Origin: Chelatococcus reniformis
GTDB taxonomy: Bacteria > Pseudomonadota > Alphaproteobacteria > Rhizobiales > Beijerinckiaceae
NCBI RefSeq assembly: GCF_014640075.1
Contig: NZ_BMGG01000002.1
Coordinates: 372,001 to 436,000, forward strand
DNA length: 64,000 nucleotides
Reading direction: 5' to 3'
Shown: positions 29,580-39,235 of the stretch, in pieces
Layout: each line of letters opens with the position of its first letter
Position numbering within the stretch: position 1 is the stretch's first letter
Notes under the pieces: model-generated
Databases searched by the model: none
What the model was told of the DNA's origin: nothing
What the model saw: the letters and a program-made list of their open reading frames with translations, nothing else
Made by a program: the position numbers and the translations under genes

Positions 29580-30328
29580 CGCTCGTCCGCCGGCTTGCGG
29601 CGGCGGCGGCCCTGGTCGGCGCCGGCCTGGTGTTTCTCGGCTGGCTCACGAGCACCCCGGCAAATCCGGCGCTCTATCCGGCGGCCGACGAGCGCGCCGT
29701 CACCATCTACGTCGTCGGGCGCGCCTACCACTCCGGCCTGCTGCTGCCGCGGGCCGCGCTGCTGGAGGCCGCCCGTCACGGCGCCTTTCCGGCCGTGACT
29801 GCGGTGGCAACACGCTTCGCCGCCTATTCCTGGATCGAGGTCGGCTGGGGCGAGGAGCGCTTCTACAGGCAGGTGCCGAGCATCGACCGGCTCGACTGGA
29901 GGCTCGCGCTCAGCGCGCTGCTGCGGCCGGGAAATGCCGCCGTGCTGCATGTGGTCGGCGTGGGTGACGATCCCCGTGCCGCCTTTCCCGACGACGATCT
30001 CGGCGCGCTCACCCTCTCGGCCGAGGGCTTTCTCGGCCTCATCACCGAGCTGGAGCGCTCGTTCGGGCGCGACGCCCAGGGGCAGCCGCTGGCGCTGGGC
30101 GCCGGTGTCTACGGCCCTAGCCTGTTCTTCCGCGCTACGGGCACGTTCAACCTGTTCAACGTGTGCAATCACTGGACCGCCCGCCTCGTCGGAGCCGCGG
30201 GGGTGCCCACCGCACCGCTGCTGGCCATCCTGCCGGCGGGGCTCGCCCTTTATCTGGAGCAGCGCGCCGGCATGCGGCGTCTGCCCGCGATCGCGCTTCG
30301 CGACCGGGTAGAACCGACCAATCGCTGA
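29576..30328 (+). CDS. DUF2459 (TIGR02117) family protein, TTG start
   Basis: 250 residues beginning LTLVRRLAAAAALVGAGLVF, a signal or anchor, followed by YVVGRAYHSGLLLPRAALLE, SWIEVGWGEERFYRQ, and GTFNLFNVCNHWTARLVGAA with the conserved cysteine-histidine (CNHW). This is the DUF2459 family, whose NlpC/P60-like Cys-His layout suggests a periplasmic hydrolase, unproven. No ATG or GTG lies near the beginning; a TTG overlaps the valS stop (TTGA), giving translational coupling. Confidence 0.82.
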   Translation: MTLVRRLAAAAALVGAGLVFLGWLTSTPANPALYPAADERAVTIYVVGRAYHSGLLLPRAALLEAARHGAFPAVTAVATRFAAYSWIEVGWGEERFYRQVPSIDRLDWRLALSALLRPGNAAVLHVVGVGDDPRAAFPDDDLGALTLSAEGFLGLITELERSFGRDAQGQPLALGAGVYGPSLFFRATGTFNLFNVCNHWTARLVGAAGVPTAPLLAILPAGLALYLEQRAGMRRLPAIALRDRVEPTNR

Positions 30329-30391
30329 GAGGCGGCTCCAAGGGCTCCAAGCCGCGGCGCATGTCTACGCCACGGCACGATCGCGATCCGC

Positions 30392-31747
30392 TCAGGTGCC
30401 GAGAACGACATCCACCAGCAGCTTCACGTTCAGCGCGACGATGACGAGGGCGATGGCCCAGGCGACCACCTTGAGCCACGCGGGGATGGCGAGCGCTCCC
30501 ATGAGGCGGCGATCGGACACGAAGGTGACCAGCGGGATAATGGCGAACGGCAACTGCATCGACAGCACGACCTGGCTCAGGATCAGCAGCTTGGCGGTCC
30601 CGCTCTCGCCGTAGAGCGCCGTGACGATGACGACCGGGACGATGGCGATGCCGCGCGTGATCAGGCGGCGCATCCAGTCCGGCAGGCGCAGGTGGAGGAA
30701 GCCCTCCATGACGATCTGGCCGGCGAGGGTGGCGGTGACCGTCGAGTTGAGCCCGGAGGCCAGCAGAGCCACCGCGAACAGGGTCGAGGCGATGCCGACG
30801 CCCAACATCGGTGACAGCAGGGCATGCGCCTGCTCGATCTCCTCCACGTCGGTCCGTCCGTTGTCGTGGAACACGGCGGCGGCGGTGATGAGGATGGCGG
30901 CATTGACGAACAGCGCCAGCATCAGCGCGATGGTGCTGTCGGTCACCGCCCACTTGAGCGCGCCGCGGCGGCCTTGCTCGGTGCGTGGATAGGCGCGCGT
31001 CTGCACGATCGAGGAGTGGAGGTAGAGGTTGTGGGGCATCACCGTCGCGCCGATGATGCCGATCGCGATGTAGAGCGCCAGCGGGTCGGTGACGATCGTC
31101 GAGGACGGAATGAAGCCCTGCAGCACGGCGGCCACCGGCGGCGACGACATGGCGATCTGCGCGGCGAAGCAGACGAAGATGATGACCAGCAGCGCCACCA
31201 CGAACGCCTCCAGGTAGCGGAAGCCGCGCTGCATCAGCAGAAGGATCAGGAAGGCGTCGAGGGCGGTGAGCAGCGCCCCCCACAGCAGCGGAATGCCGAA
31301 CAGCAGCTTGAGGGCGATCGCCGTGCCGATCACCTCGGCCAGATCGCAGGCGATGATCGCCGCTTCACACGCGAGCCAGAGGGCCAAGCTGACTGGGCGC
31401 GAGTAGTAGTCACGGCATGCCTGCGCCAGATCCTTGTCGGTGGCGATGCCCAGGCGCGCCGCCAGCGCCTGCAGCACGATCGCCATCACGTTGGAGATCA
31501 GGATGACGGCGAGCAGGGTGTAGCCGAACTTCGAGCCGCCGCTGATGTCGGTCGCCCAGTTGCCCGGGTCCATGTAGCCGACCGAGACCATGTAGCCCGG
31601 GCCGGCGAAGGCCAGGAAGCGGCGCAGCCAAAGCCCGGCGGGCGGCACGTGGATGCTGGCGTTCAGTGGGCCCAGGCTGCGACGATCATCGATGAGACGG
31701 GACGGCTTGACGGCACCGTCGGTCGCGTCCGCGTGAACCATATCCAT
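30392..31747 (-). CDS. mntH: Nramp-family divalent metal (Mn2+/Fe2+) transporter
   Basis: 451 residues, eleven hydrophobic helices. The metal-site helix 1 is [11 protein letters not shown] (the DPGN motif) near residue 52; helix 6 carries the [13 protein letters not shown] motif (MPHN) near residue 240. These are the Nramp signature residues for proton-coupled Mn2+/Fe2+ uptake across the inner membrane. The ATG at 31747 was chosen; residues before it in the longer frame run through the operator. A Fur/Mur-like palindrome lies 47 bases upstream, so metal repression is likely. Confidence 0.95.
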   Translation of the reverse strand: MDMVHADATDGAVKPSRLIDDRRSLGPLNASIHVPPAGLWLRRFLAFAGPGYMVSVGYMDPGNWATDISGGSKFGYTLLAVILISNVMAIVLQALAARLGIATDKDLAQACRDYYSRPVSLALWLACEAAIIACDLAEVIGTAIALKLLFGIPLLWGALLTALDAFLILLLMQRGFRYLEAFVVALLVIIFVCFAAQIAMSSPPVAAVLQGFIPSSTIVTDPLALYIAIGIIGATVMPHNLYLHSSIVQTRAYPRTEQGRRGALKWAVTDSTIALMLALFVNAAILITAAAVFHDNGRTDVEEIEQAHALLSPMLGVGIASTLFAVALLASGLNSTVTATLAGQIVMEGFLHLRLPDWMRRLITRGIAIVPVVIVTALYGESGTAKLLILSQVVLSMQLPFAIIPLVTFVSDRRLMGALAIPAWLKVVAWAIALVIVALNVKLLVDVVLGT

Positions 31748-31793
31748 GATCGAGGACCCGTGGGGCTTGAGGGCGCCGGCGCGGCGCGTTACC

Positions 31794-31812
31794 GCAAATG
31801 AGAACGATTTGC
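31794..31812 (-). promoter_or_regulatory. Metal-responsive operator of mntH (Fur/Mur-type box)
   Basis: GCAAAT (31794-31799) and ATTTGC (31807-31812) are perfect inverted arms around GAGAACG. The sequence AAATGAGAACGATTTGCATT closely resembles Fur/Mur boxes, which control mntH in Rhizobiales through manganese-bound Mur. Its position just ahead of the Nramp gene supports the call. Confidence 0.75.
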
Positions 31813-32331
31813 ATTTAACTCTGCCCTCGCTGCACTGCAAGGTCAAGCGACAAAGGCCGCCACGGCACATGCGGCTCTGCCGAGTCTAGCGGGCCGCAAA
31901 GACTGTGGCCCGAAGGTCACAGGAAATTAAGAACAAGTATAAGCCTCACCCCGGGCCACGATGTGCCGCGAAGCCGCCATAAACCGGGATCAGTCAATGA
32001 ACTTGAAGGCAAGCCTTTGAGACCGCTGGCTTTTGCGCATCCCTCATGCAGCGGCGAGGAGGGGCAATGCGCAGCCCGGCGCGCCTGAGGGGCAGTTGCT
32101 TCTTAACCCGTGCGTGGCATGTCCGAGGAGCAGTCAGACATGCCGCTGGGAGCTGGTGGATGAACGTATGCGCGATCAACGGGGCCGAGCTGCCGAGCCG
32201 TCATGGGACGGACCGGTCCCGTCGCGCACCGCGCCGCTCCAGCTGCCCTAGGAGGGGTCTGCCGCGGGCGGTTACCCGGGAGAAGCCCGGGGCTGCGGCC
32301 CGTCCGGTCGGTCCAGGTGAAAAACGACGCG
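31813..32331. other. Intergenic region between mntH and the exoR-like gene
   Basis: Only short shadow frames are seen. The right end must hold the promoter of the exoR-like gene. AT-rich patches at 31918-31945 and 32000-32025 may be promoter elements, but I cannot assign them. Confidence 0.45.
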
Positions 32332-33159
32332 ATGCGGACATTTAGTCTCCTCGCATACGGACTGTGCGCTGGGCTGGCGGGGGGTGGACCCGGCTTCGCG
32401 CTCGATGCATCGCGGCCGCAAAGCGGTGCCGCGGCCGTCACCATCCCCGTGCCCGGGCCCAGCTTCAAGTCGGAACGGGACGCCTTCCGCAGCGGCATCC
32501 GCAACTACAATTCGGGCGACAAGGCCGGCGCGGTACGCGCCCTCGAGTACGCGGCGACGAAGGGCCATTCGCCGGCACTGTGGAAGCTTGGTCGCATGTA
32601 TGCGGACGGTGACGGGGTTGCCCACGACGACCTCAAGGCGTTCGAGTACTTCTCGCGCATCGCCGATGCCCACGCCGACGACGGTCCCGACTCGCCCAAC
32701 GCCCGCTTCGTTTCCAATGCCTTCGTCGTCCTCGGCGGCTACTTCGTGGACGGCATCCCCAACACCTACGTGAAGCCCAACGTCGCTCGGGCGCGCGAGA
32801 TGTTCCAGTATGCGGCGTCGTTCTACGGCGATGCCGACGCGCAGTACAATCTGGCGCGGCTCTACCTCGACGGGCAGGGCGGCGCCAAGGATTCCCGGAC
32901 AGCGGCCCGTTGGCTCAACCTCGCCGCCGAGAAGGGGCATGCGCCCTCGCAGGCGTTGTTGGGGCACCTGCTGGTGAACGGGCAGGGGGTGCCGCGCCAG
33001 GCTGCCCGCGGCCTGATGTGGCTGACGCTGGCGCGTGACGCCGCCGATCCCCAGAAAGAGGGCTGGATCGTCGAGATGCACGACAAGGCGTTCGCGCAAG
33101 TGAGCGACAACGATCGCCAGGTCGCCTTGATCTATCTCGAACAGCATATGCAGCGCTGA
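32332..33159 (+). CDS. exoR: Sel1-repeat periplasmic protein, ExoR-like
   Basis: 275 residues with a signal peptide (FSLLAYGLCAGLAGGGPGFA) and five to six Sel1-like helical repeats: GAVRALEYAATKGHSPALWK, LGRMYADGDGVAHDDLKAFE, VARAREMFQYAASFYGDADA, QYNLARLYLDGQGGAKDSRT, AARWLNLAAEKGHAPSQALL. The order and spacing match Sinorhizobium ExoR, the periplasmic inhibitor of the ExoS-ChvI two-component system that controls exopolysaccharide and motility. Orthology is inferred from the repeat pattern alone. The ATG at 32332 starts the signal peptide; a GTG 15 bases earlier is possible. Confidence 0.8.
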   Translation: MRTFSLLAYGLCAGLAGGGPGFALDASRPQSGAAAVTIPVPGPSFKSERDAFRSGIRNYNSGDKAGAVRALEYAATKGHSPALWKLGRMYADGDGVAHDDLKAFEYFSRIADAHADDGPDSPNARFVSNAFVVLGGYFVDGIPNTYVKPNVARAREMFQYAASFYGDADAQYNLARLYLDGQGGAKDSRTAARWLNLAAEKGHAPSQALLGHLLVNGQGVPRQAARGLMWLTLARDAADPQKEGWIVEMHDKAFAQVSDNDRQVALIYLEQHMQR

Positions 33160-33186
33160 CGCGCCGGCGATCGGTTTCGTAACGCC

Positions 33187-33242
33187 TTAGAGCGGGATGA
33201 TTTTCCTCGAGTCATCGCCCCGCTCTAAGTCTTTGCTTTTTT
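33187..33242 (+). terminator. TTAGAGCGGGATGA hairpin repeat acting as terminator
   Basis: TTAGAGCGGG (33187-33196) pairs with CCCGCTCTAA (33219-33228), with an inner ATGA/TCAT pair, followed by TCTTTGCTTTTTT. This is a common Hyphomicrobiales repeat and here has the T tract of an intrinsic terminator for the exoR-like gene, 28 bases past its stop. Confidence 0.75.
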
Positions 33243-33275
33243 CCTAAAGCTGTAGCCACTTTTGGGGATCAGGCT

Positions 33276-35414
33276 TTAAACCGCATCCAGGATCGTATCG
33301 ACCACGAGCCGCTTGGCCGCCAGCCTGTCCCGCAGCAGCCGGTAGATCACGGCGAACTGCGCCCCCATGGCGTGGCGCTCGCACACGGCGAGCCGGAGCT
33401 CGGCGTCGGCCGAGCCGTCCCGGCACGCCGCCAGCGCCATCTGGTGCAGCGCACGGAAGGCGGTGAACTCAGCCGTGACCGCTGTTTCGTCGCCGAGCAG
33501 GGCGTAGAGGTGCGACGCCCTCTGCTGCCCGCGCAACTGCACCTCGTCGACGGGAAGATAGGCGAAGCCGGGCGCAGCCTCGGTCACCTCCTCCGAGACG
33601 AGGATCGGGATGCCGTAGGTCTTGCACATCGGCTCGATGCGTGCGGCAGTGTTCACCGTGTCTCCGATGGCGGAATAGTCGAAGCGTCTTATCGATCCCA
33701 CGTTGCCGACGCACGCGGGTCCCGTATGCAGACCGATGCCGATGGCTATGGGGTGATGATCTCGCCCGGCTGCGGCGCTCTCCTTGCGGTACTCCTCCTC
33801 GATGATCAGGAGCGCCCTTTGCATGGCGAGGGCGCATCGCAAGCCGGCGCGGACGTGGTCGGGCACGTCGATGGGGGCGTTCCAGAAGGCCATGAGACCG
33901 TCACCGATGAACTTGTCGAGGGTGCCGCCGGACCGCAGCACCTCCTCGGTCATCGGCGCGTGCACCGAGTTCAGGAACCGCAGCACATCCTCGGCGCTGA
34001 GCCGCTCCGAGCGCGCCGTGAAGCCGCGGATGTCGGAGAACAGCACCGTCAGCGGCCTGATCTCACCACCGAGCTTCAGCTTGCTCGGGTCGTCGGCCAG
34101 GGCCTCGACGATGCTCGGCGATAGATAGCGCCCGAAGGCTTCGCGGATCTGCCGTTTGTCGAGATCGGAGCGCCTGAGCGCGCCGACCGCGGCGGCGGCG
34201 AAGGTCCCGACCATGGCGAGCGTCGGCAGCGCCGGATCGATCAGCAGCTCGCGATGGGAGAAGGCGAACCAGCTTCCCCCGACGGTGGCCGAGAGCAGCA
34301 GGATCGTTGCGGCCGCGGCGGGAAAAGGGCCGAGCAGCACGGCCGCGATGCCGACCGCCAGGCACCCCGCGAGGGTCAGCAGCGATTCCAGTCCCGGCCC
34401 ATAGTCCGGGCGGCTGAGCCGGGCTCCAGTCAGCACGTGCTCGACCAATTCGGCATGGACGTCGACGCCCGCCACCACTGCGTCGATTGGCGTGGCGCGG
34501 ATGTCGGCAAGCGCCGCCGCCGCCGCGCCGACGAAGACGATCGTGCCCTCGAGCGCGCTGAGGTCGGTCGTCTCGTCGAGCACGCGCCACGCCGGAAGGT
34601 ACCGTTCGGCGTGGGTGCCGGCGTAGCGCACGCGCACCGAGCCATCGCTCTCGGTGGGGATCTCGAAGGCACCGACCTTGACGGCGATAATACCGGTGTG
34701 CTGCCCGAGGCTGGTCTCGCCGCTGGCGTTCGACGCCTTGATGACCACGCCCGACGCCCGCTGCGCCACCCGTAGCGCTTCGATGGCGAACGAGGGCGCC
34801 AGGTGGCCGCCGACGTTGAAGAACGTCGCTACACGGCGCACGATCAGGTCGCGGTCGGGCACCCAGTTCAAGGCGCCGACGCCCTGCGCGGCCTCCGCCA
34901 GCGCCGGCAGCGGTACGATCGCGCCGGCGAACGGGGGCACGAAGCGAAGCGGATCGTCGCCCGCGAACGCGAGCCCCGCCTTGACCACCGGTGCCGTGCC
35001 GGAATTCGCCAGCGCCTGGCCGATGACCACGGGATAGCGGCCGATGGCCTGCGCCAGCGCCTTGTCGCCCTCGGTGTCGTCGCCGCGCTCCGCCTCCGAA
35101 AAGATCATGTCGAGCGCAACCGTCGCCGCGCCCGCCTCACCCAGGCGGTTCACCAGTTTGGCCACGGTCTCGCGCGGCCATGGCCACTGCCCCACCTTGG
35201 CGAGCGACTCCTCGTCGATCGCGATGACGCGCACCGGCGTCGCCGGCTCGTAGGCGCGCGGAGCGAGCCGCTGGTAATTGTCGAACACCAGGTTGCGCAG
35301 GGCGCGCACCTGCGGCGAGTCGGTCAGGATCAGGGTGATCGCCAGCGCGGCCGCGACGAGCCCCGTCGCGGTGCCGGTGATCAGCTTCTGTCCGAGCCTC
35401 CAGGTTCTCGCCAT
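33276..35414 (-). CDS. CHASE2-domain adenylate/guanylate cyclase
   Basis: 712 residues. An N-terminal transmembrane helix (KLITGTATGLVAAALAITLI) precedes a periplasmic CHASE2 sensor domain (~45-340; VRVIAIDEESLAKVGQWPWP, TVALDMIFSEAERGDD). Two or three helices follow near 345-415. The C-terminal class III cyclase domain (~450-640) has VLFSDIRGFTARSERL, the metal aspartate in DKFIGDGLMAFWNAP and GDTVNTAARIEPMC. It makes cyclic AMP or GMP in the cytosol in response to an outside signal. The ATG at 35414 is preceded by GAGG; the longer frame begins within repeat copy 2. The cyclic-nucleotide-binding protein at 475-912 is a possible distant effector, which is speculative. Confidence 0.93.
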   Translation of the reverse strand: MARTWRLGQKLITGTATGLVAAALAITLILTDSPQVRALRNLVFDNYQRLAPRAYEPATPVRVIAIDEESLAKVGQWPWPRETVAKLVNRLGEAGAATVALDMIFSEAERGDDTEGDKALAQAIGRYPVVIGQALANSGTAPVVKAGLAFAGDDPLRFVPPFAGAIVPLPALAEAAQGVGALNWVPDRDLIVRRVATFFNVGGHLAPSFAIEALRVAQRASGVVIKASNASGETSLGQHTGIIAVKVGAFEIPTESDGSVRVRYAGTHAERYLPAWRVLDETTDLSALEGTIVFVGAAAAALADIRATPIDAVVAGVDVHAELVEHVLTGARLSRPDYGPGLESLLTLAGCLAVGIAAVLLGPFPAAAATILLLSATVGGSWFAFSHRELLIDPALPTLAMVGTFAAAAVGALRRSDLDKRQIREAFGRYLSPSIVEALADDPSKLKLGGEIRPLTVLFSDIRGFTARSERLSAEDVLRFLNSVHAPMTEEVLRSGGTLDKFIGDGLMAFWNAPIDVPDHVRAGLRCALAMQRALLIIEEEYRKESAAAGRDHHPIAIGIGLHTGPACVGNVGSIRRFDYSAIGDTVNTAARIEPMCKTYGIPILVSEEVTEAAPGFAYLPVDEVQLRGQQRASHLYALLGDETAVTAEFTAFRALHQMALAACRDGSADAELRLAVCERHAMGAQFAVIYRLLRDRLAAKRLVVDTILDAV

Positions 35415-35445
35415 CGGCGGCCTCGCCTGCCCAAGAGTATGTCCG

Positions 35446-35549
35446 TGCCATTGGACGAGGGTCATCCCATGGCACGGAAACGCTCATAGCCTTTCGCATC
35501 TGGAGCGCTACGCGAACGGGTGATTCCAGCCGATCGTGTAGCGCTCCAG
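35446..35549. repeat. Dispersed ~100-bp two-hairpin repeat, copy 2
   Basis: TGCCATTGGA (35446-35455) pairs with TCCCATGGCA (35465-35474; one mismatch) and a second stem TGGAGCGCTAC (35500-35510) pairs with GTAGCGCTCCA (35538-35548). The two hairpins and the linking CTCATAGCCTTTCGCATC correspond to copies 1 and 3. It sits in the gap between two divergent or convergent gene ends, upstream of the cyclase. Confidence 0.7.
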
Positions 35550-35597
35550 TGCCCGCATGCTAGCATGCACCACGCATCGCTGGCGCTCGCGGCTCGG

Positions 35598-36380
35598 TCA
35601 AAGGTCGAGATCGGCGGCGACCGGCACGTGGTCGGAGGGCTTGGCCAGAGCCCTGAGGGACTTGTGGACCTCCACGGCACGCAGGCGGTCGGCGGCGCGC
35701 GGCGTGAGCAGCAAGTGGTCGATGCGGATGCCGAAATCGCGCTGCCAGGCACCCGCCTGGTAATCCCAGAAGGTGTAGAGCCCGCCCTCGTCGCGGCAGG
35801 CGCGCAGCGCGTCGGTAAGGCCAAGGTTGAGAAAAGCGCGGTAGAAGGCGCGGCTCTCGGGCTGGAACAGGGCGTCGCCGATCCAGGCCGCCGGGTCCTT
35901 GGCGTCCCGCTCATCGGGGATCACATTGTAGTCGCCGCCGAAGATGGCCGCCTCCTCCAGCGCCAGCAGCGCGCGCATATGCTCGCCGAGCCGCTCCATC
36001 CAGGCCAGCTTATAGGCGAATTTCTCCGTCCCCAGCGGATTGCCGTTAGGCAGGTAGATGGAAGCGACCCTCACCGCGCCCGACGGCACCGAGACCACCG
36101 CCTCGATATATCGCGACTGGTTGTCGCTCTCGTCCCCCGGCAGCCCGCGCCGGACATCCTCAAGGGGGAGGCGGGACAGAAGGGCGACGCCGTTGAAGCC
36201 CTTCTGGCCGTGCACCGCGGCGTTGTAGCCGAGATCGGCCACCTCGGCCGTCGGGAATGCCTCGTCGACGCACTTGATCTCCTGGAGGCAGAGCACATCG
36301 GGCTGAACCTCTTTCAGGAAGCCGGTCAGGTGATCAAGGCGCTGCTTGACCGAATTGACGTTCCAGGTGGCGATGCGCAT
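35598..36380 (-). CDS. xthA: Exodeoxyribonuclease III (AP endonuclease)
   Basis: 260 residues of the EEP nuclease fold. MRIATWNVNSVKQRLDHLTG at the start, then the metal glutamate in LCLQEIKCVDEAFP, YNAAVHGQKGFNGVALLSR, GGDYNVIPDERDAKDP, and at the end RIDHLLLTPRAADR and KPSDHVPVAADLDL with the catalytic aspartate-histidine. It repairs abasic sites and trims 3' ends. The ATG at 36380 was chosen because the family starts exactly there and GGAG lies upstream. It is divergent from the ceramidase-family gene. Confidence 0.95.
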   Translation of the reverse strand: MRIATWNVNSVKQRLDHLTGFLKEVQPDVLCLQEIKCVDEAFPTAEVADLGYNAAVHGQKGFNGVALLSRLPLEDVRRGLPGDESDNQSRYIEAVVSVPSGAVRVASIYLPNGNPLGTEKFAYKLAWMERLGEHMRALLALEEAAIFGGDYNVIPDERDAKDPAAWIGDALFQPESRAFYRAFLNLGLTDALRACRDEGGLYTFWDYQAGAWQRDFGIRIDHLLLTPRAADRLRAVEVHKSLRALAKPSDHVPVAADLDL

Positions 36381-36486
36381 CAAGTCTCGGGGCTCCGGGC
36401 GGCGAGAGCGGGCCAGTCGGTCTCGCTGCGTCGGGCCGCATAGCACCCCAGGGCACGAAACCGAAGCACCGTGGCGGGGAGGGGGC

Positions 36487-37251
36487 ATGGATCCGGGCTG
36501 GTGGACGCCGACCGACGCCTACTGCGAGCGCTGTAGCCCGGATTTCTGGGCCGAGCCATTCAACGCGGCCTCAAACGCGGCCTTTCTGGTCGCCGCAGCC
36601 CTTGTCGCGCGCCGCGCGATCGCCGCGGGAGCGGCCGGCCCCCGGGCTGCGGTCCTCGTCGGGCTGCTGGTGGTCATCGGCATTGGCAGCTTCCTCTTCC
36701 ACACCTTCGCCAATCGCTGGTCGCTGCTAGCCGACGTCATTCCGATCGCCCTGTTCATTCTCGTCTACTTCGCCCTCGCCATGCGCACCTTCTTCGGCCT
36801 CGGCTGGGGCGCCGCGGTGGCGGCAACCCTGCTCTACGAGGCCGTCGCTGCGGGGGTGGGGATGCTGTGGGGCGGCTGGGCGCGGGGGCGAGGTGGCGAT
36901 CCGCTCAACGGCTCGTTCGACTATCTGCCGGCCGCCCTCGCCATGCTGGTCATCGGCTGTCTGCTGATCGCGAGGCCGGCCGCGGCCGCCAGCGGCTACC
37001 GCCTGCTCACGGCCGCTGCCGTCTTTGGCGTATCGCTGGCGTTCCGCACCATCGACCAGGCGGTGTGCGCCACCCTTCCCGTCGGCACCCATTTCCTGTG
37101 GCACGCTCTCAACGCGTTGCTGCTCTACTTGTTGTGCGACGCGCTGTTCCGCCATGCGGCATCCGCGCGGGCCACACACCCGGCGCCCATCCAACCGGCG
37201 GGGGGCACCCGGTCCGAGGGACGCTCCGGGGCGCATCGCGGCCGACACTGA
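36487..37251 (+). CDS. Ceramidase-superfamily (CREST) membrane protein
   Basis: 254 residues with about seven helices. The pattern YCERCSPDFWAEPFNAASNA near the start, GSFLFHTFANRWSLLADVIP in the middle and GTHFLWHALNALLL near the end provides the histidines and aspartate of the zinc site seen in alkaline ceramidases and PAQR-type CREST hydrolases. Bacterial members occur widely with unproven substrates (amide or ester lipids). The ATG at 36487 has a strong GGGGAGG ribosome-binding site. The last ~30 residues are a polar tail. Confidence 0.85.
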   Translation: MDPGWWTPTDAYCERCSPDFWAEPFNAASNAAFLVAAALVARRAIAAGAAGPRAAVLVGLLVVIGIGSFLFHTFANRWSLLADVIPIALFILVYFALAMRTFFGLGWGAAVAATLLYEAVAAGVGMLWGGWARGRGGDPLNGSFDYLPAALAMLVIGCLLIARPAAAASGYRLLTAAAVFGVSLAFRTIDQAVCATLPVGTHFLWHALNALLLYLLCDALFRHAASARATHPAPIQPAGGTRSEGRSGAHRGRH

Positions 37252-37630
37252 CCGTTCTGCCCACGCGGCCGGTCCCCCAGGCGGTACGGCCGAAGATTTG
37301 GATGCGCACCGTGTCTCGAGCGGGCCGCCATGGCATCGCTGCGTCGGTCGGTCGCGCGTGCAGGAACCGGTCGGGCCGATGGCTACGTGGCAACCCGGCT
37401 GCGGGGATTGCCGTGTCCTTTAGGGAGAAGCGGGACAATCCCGCGCACGAGTCGATCTTGCGCCGGAGCCGGTGCCTAGGGGGCCCCCTCAACACCACGG
37501 GCGCGGGGAGTGCGCCAACGCACCGCACAGTTCAAATGACGGAATGGTTAACGCGGCGCATTCTTGCCACATCCCTCCTCCATGGGCCCTGCAACTCAGC
37601 ACGTCGTGAAGTAGCGCGACGCCGCAAGCA
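37252..37630. other. Intergenic stretch upstream of the lytic transglycosylase
   Basis: No gene supported. The right part (37530-37600) is AT-richer with GACGGAATGGTTAACGCGGC and likely contains the promoter of the transglycosylase gene. Confidence 0.4.
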
Positions 37631-38695
37631 GTGGGGTTTCAAGGATTGACGTGGAAGAAGAGTGATGCGGCACTTGCCGCGATCGCCCGCGATGACGATG
37701 ACATCATCTGGCTCGAGGCCAACAAGGGTAAACCTACCAACTCACGACATAAGCGCGAGCGGCGACGCGGCAGGCGACATCCATCGCTGAAGCTGCTGAC
37801 GCTCACCATGGTCTCCATCGGCCTCGCCGCCGGCGTCGGCTCCAGCGCGCCCTCCACGTCGGCCGCCGCCCATGACTCCTACGACGATGCGGCGCCGGGC
37901 CACCATAAGGTCGAGCTCGCGTCCATCATCCGATTGTCGCTTCCGCCATCGGTGCAGGCGATGCTGCCGCTGCCCACAACCGTTGTCGATCAGCCTCTGC
38001 TGGCGCTGCGGTCGCCGCCCGATCCCAGCGAGACATTGCGCTTCGGCTCGGTCGCAGTGCGCCGCGACGTGGTCGAGACCGTCTGGCGCGCCGGGTCGCG
38101 GACCGAGGTCGACCCGGTCTATCTAATGGCGCTTGCCGACAAGGAATCGAGCTTTTCCGCCCATGCCAAGGCGCCGACGTCCAGCGCCGAGGGCATGTTT
38201 CAGTTCATCGACAAGACCTGGTTGAGGGCGGTGAAGGAGTTCGGGCCGATTCACGGACTGGGCGAGGAGGCCGCCAAGATCGAGGTGCTGGACGACAAGA
38301 TCAAGGTCGAACCGGCGGAGCGGGAACGTATCCTGGCCATTCGACGCGATCCGTATCTGTCGGCCGTCATGGCGGCCGAGTTGCTCAAGCGGGACCGGGC
38401 GGACGTGTCGACCAGGATCGGCCGCGACCTGAGCAAGCCCGAGTATTACCTGTGTCATTTTCTCGGTTTCGAGCAAGCGGCACGCTTCATGCAGTTGCTG
38501 AACGACAGCCCCGAAGACAATGCCGCGAAGGCGTTTCCGAGTGCCGCGCGGGCCAACACGAACCTGTTCTATACACGCGAGAAGAAGCGCAAGCTTCGCG
38601 GCAAGACGATTGCCGAAGTGTATCAGAAGCTGATCGATATGATGGATCGTCGCATCGACCGCTACGCCAGCATGACGGACCTCGTAACGCGGTAA
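37631..38695 (+). CDS. Lytic transglycosylase domain protein, membrane-anchored
   Basis: 354 residues. The basic N-terminus is followed by one hydrophobic helix near 55-75 (SLKLLTLTMVSIGLAAGVGS), so the rest is periplasmic. A linker leads to an SLT-type domain near 150-300: VDPVYLMALADKESSFSAHA (with the catalytic glutamate in ADKESSF) and SSAEGMFQFIDKTWLRAVKE. It cuts peptidoglycan glycan strands without hydrolysis, probably for wall remodelling. The start is a GTG with no clear ribosome-binding site and the true start may be slightly different. Confidence 0.85.
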   Translation: MGFQGLTWKKSDAALAAIARDDDDIIWLEANKGKPTNSRHKRERRRGRRHPSLKLLTLTMVSIGLAAGVGSSAPSTSAAAHDSYDDAAPGHHKVELASIIRLSLPPSVQAMLPLPTTVVDQPLLALRSPPDPSETLRFGSVAVRRDVVETVWRAGSRTEVDPVYLMALADKESSFSAHAKAPTSSAEGMFQFIDKTWLRAVKEFGPIHGLGEEAAKIEVLDDKIKVEPAERERILAIRRDPYLSAVMAAELLKRDRADVSTRIGRDLSKPEYYLCHFLGFEQAARFMQLLNDSPEDNAAKAFPSAARANTNLFYTREKKRKLRGKTIAEVYQKLIDMMDRRIDRYASMTDLVTR

Positions 38696-39091
38696 TTTCC
38701 GCCGATCGGCGCGTCCGGCTCCACCGTTCGGTGGACGTCAGCCCTGGTTGCGCCAGGCAGGCTCAGCTCGCTCCAGTGTGACTACCGGGGGAGCCGGCTC
38801 ATGGCGGCCGCGGTCGTGCCCGCGGAACGGGCAGCAGCGGCTCGGTCGGACCGGGCGATGCCGGCGACGACCTCCCAGCCGTCATGCAGGGACGCATGAA
38901 TTCGACCGAGAGCGAGGAAGGCGCATCTATACTGCATCTTCCCTGTTGGATCCGGTGAGTGCGGCCGCCTATTCTCGGCTGTGCCGGCGGAAAGATCGGA
39001 GATCAGATCTATGACGAGGGCCGAGCGCCTCGGCCAAAATGGAATGGCCGGGCAGCGAGCCCGGCCTTCTCGTCCGACACATCGCGCATTT
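38696..39091. other. Intergenic stretch, no supported gene
   Basis: The frames here are Arg-rich shadows without domains. It leads into repeat copy 3. Confidence 0.4.
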
Positions 39092-39190
39092 GGCCATTGG
39101 ACGGAGGCATCCCATGGCGCTGAAATACGCGTAGCCTTTTAAATCGGGCGCGCGTCTCGGCGCTTGGATGGTTCCACCCGAGCGCCGAGC
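39092..39190. repeat. Dispersed ~100-bp two-hairpin repeat, copy 3
   Basis: GGCCATTGGA...TCCCATGGC forms the left stem and CTCGGCGCT...AGCGCCGAG (39157-39189) the right stem, with ATACGCGTAGCCTTTTAAAT between them. Compared with copies 1 and 2 the left stem and the CTAGC/CATAGCC/GTAGCC linker are best conserved, while the right stem keeps pairing but not sequence. Confidence 0.7.
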
Positions 39191-39235
39191 CTCAAGCCCG
39201 TCAGGGCAACGTCGCCGGCGGCGTTGACCTGACGC

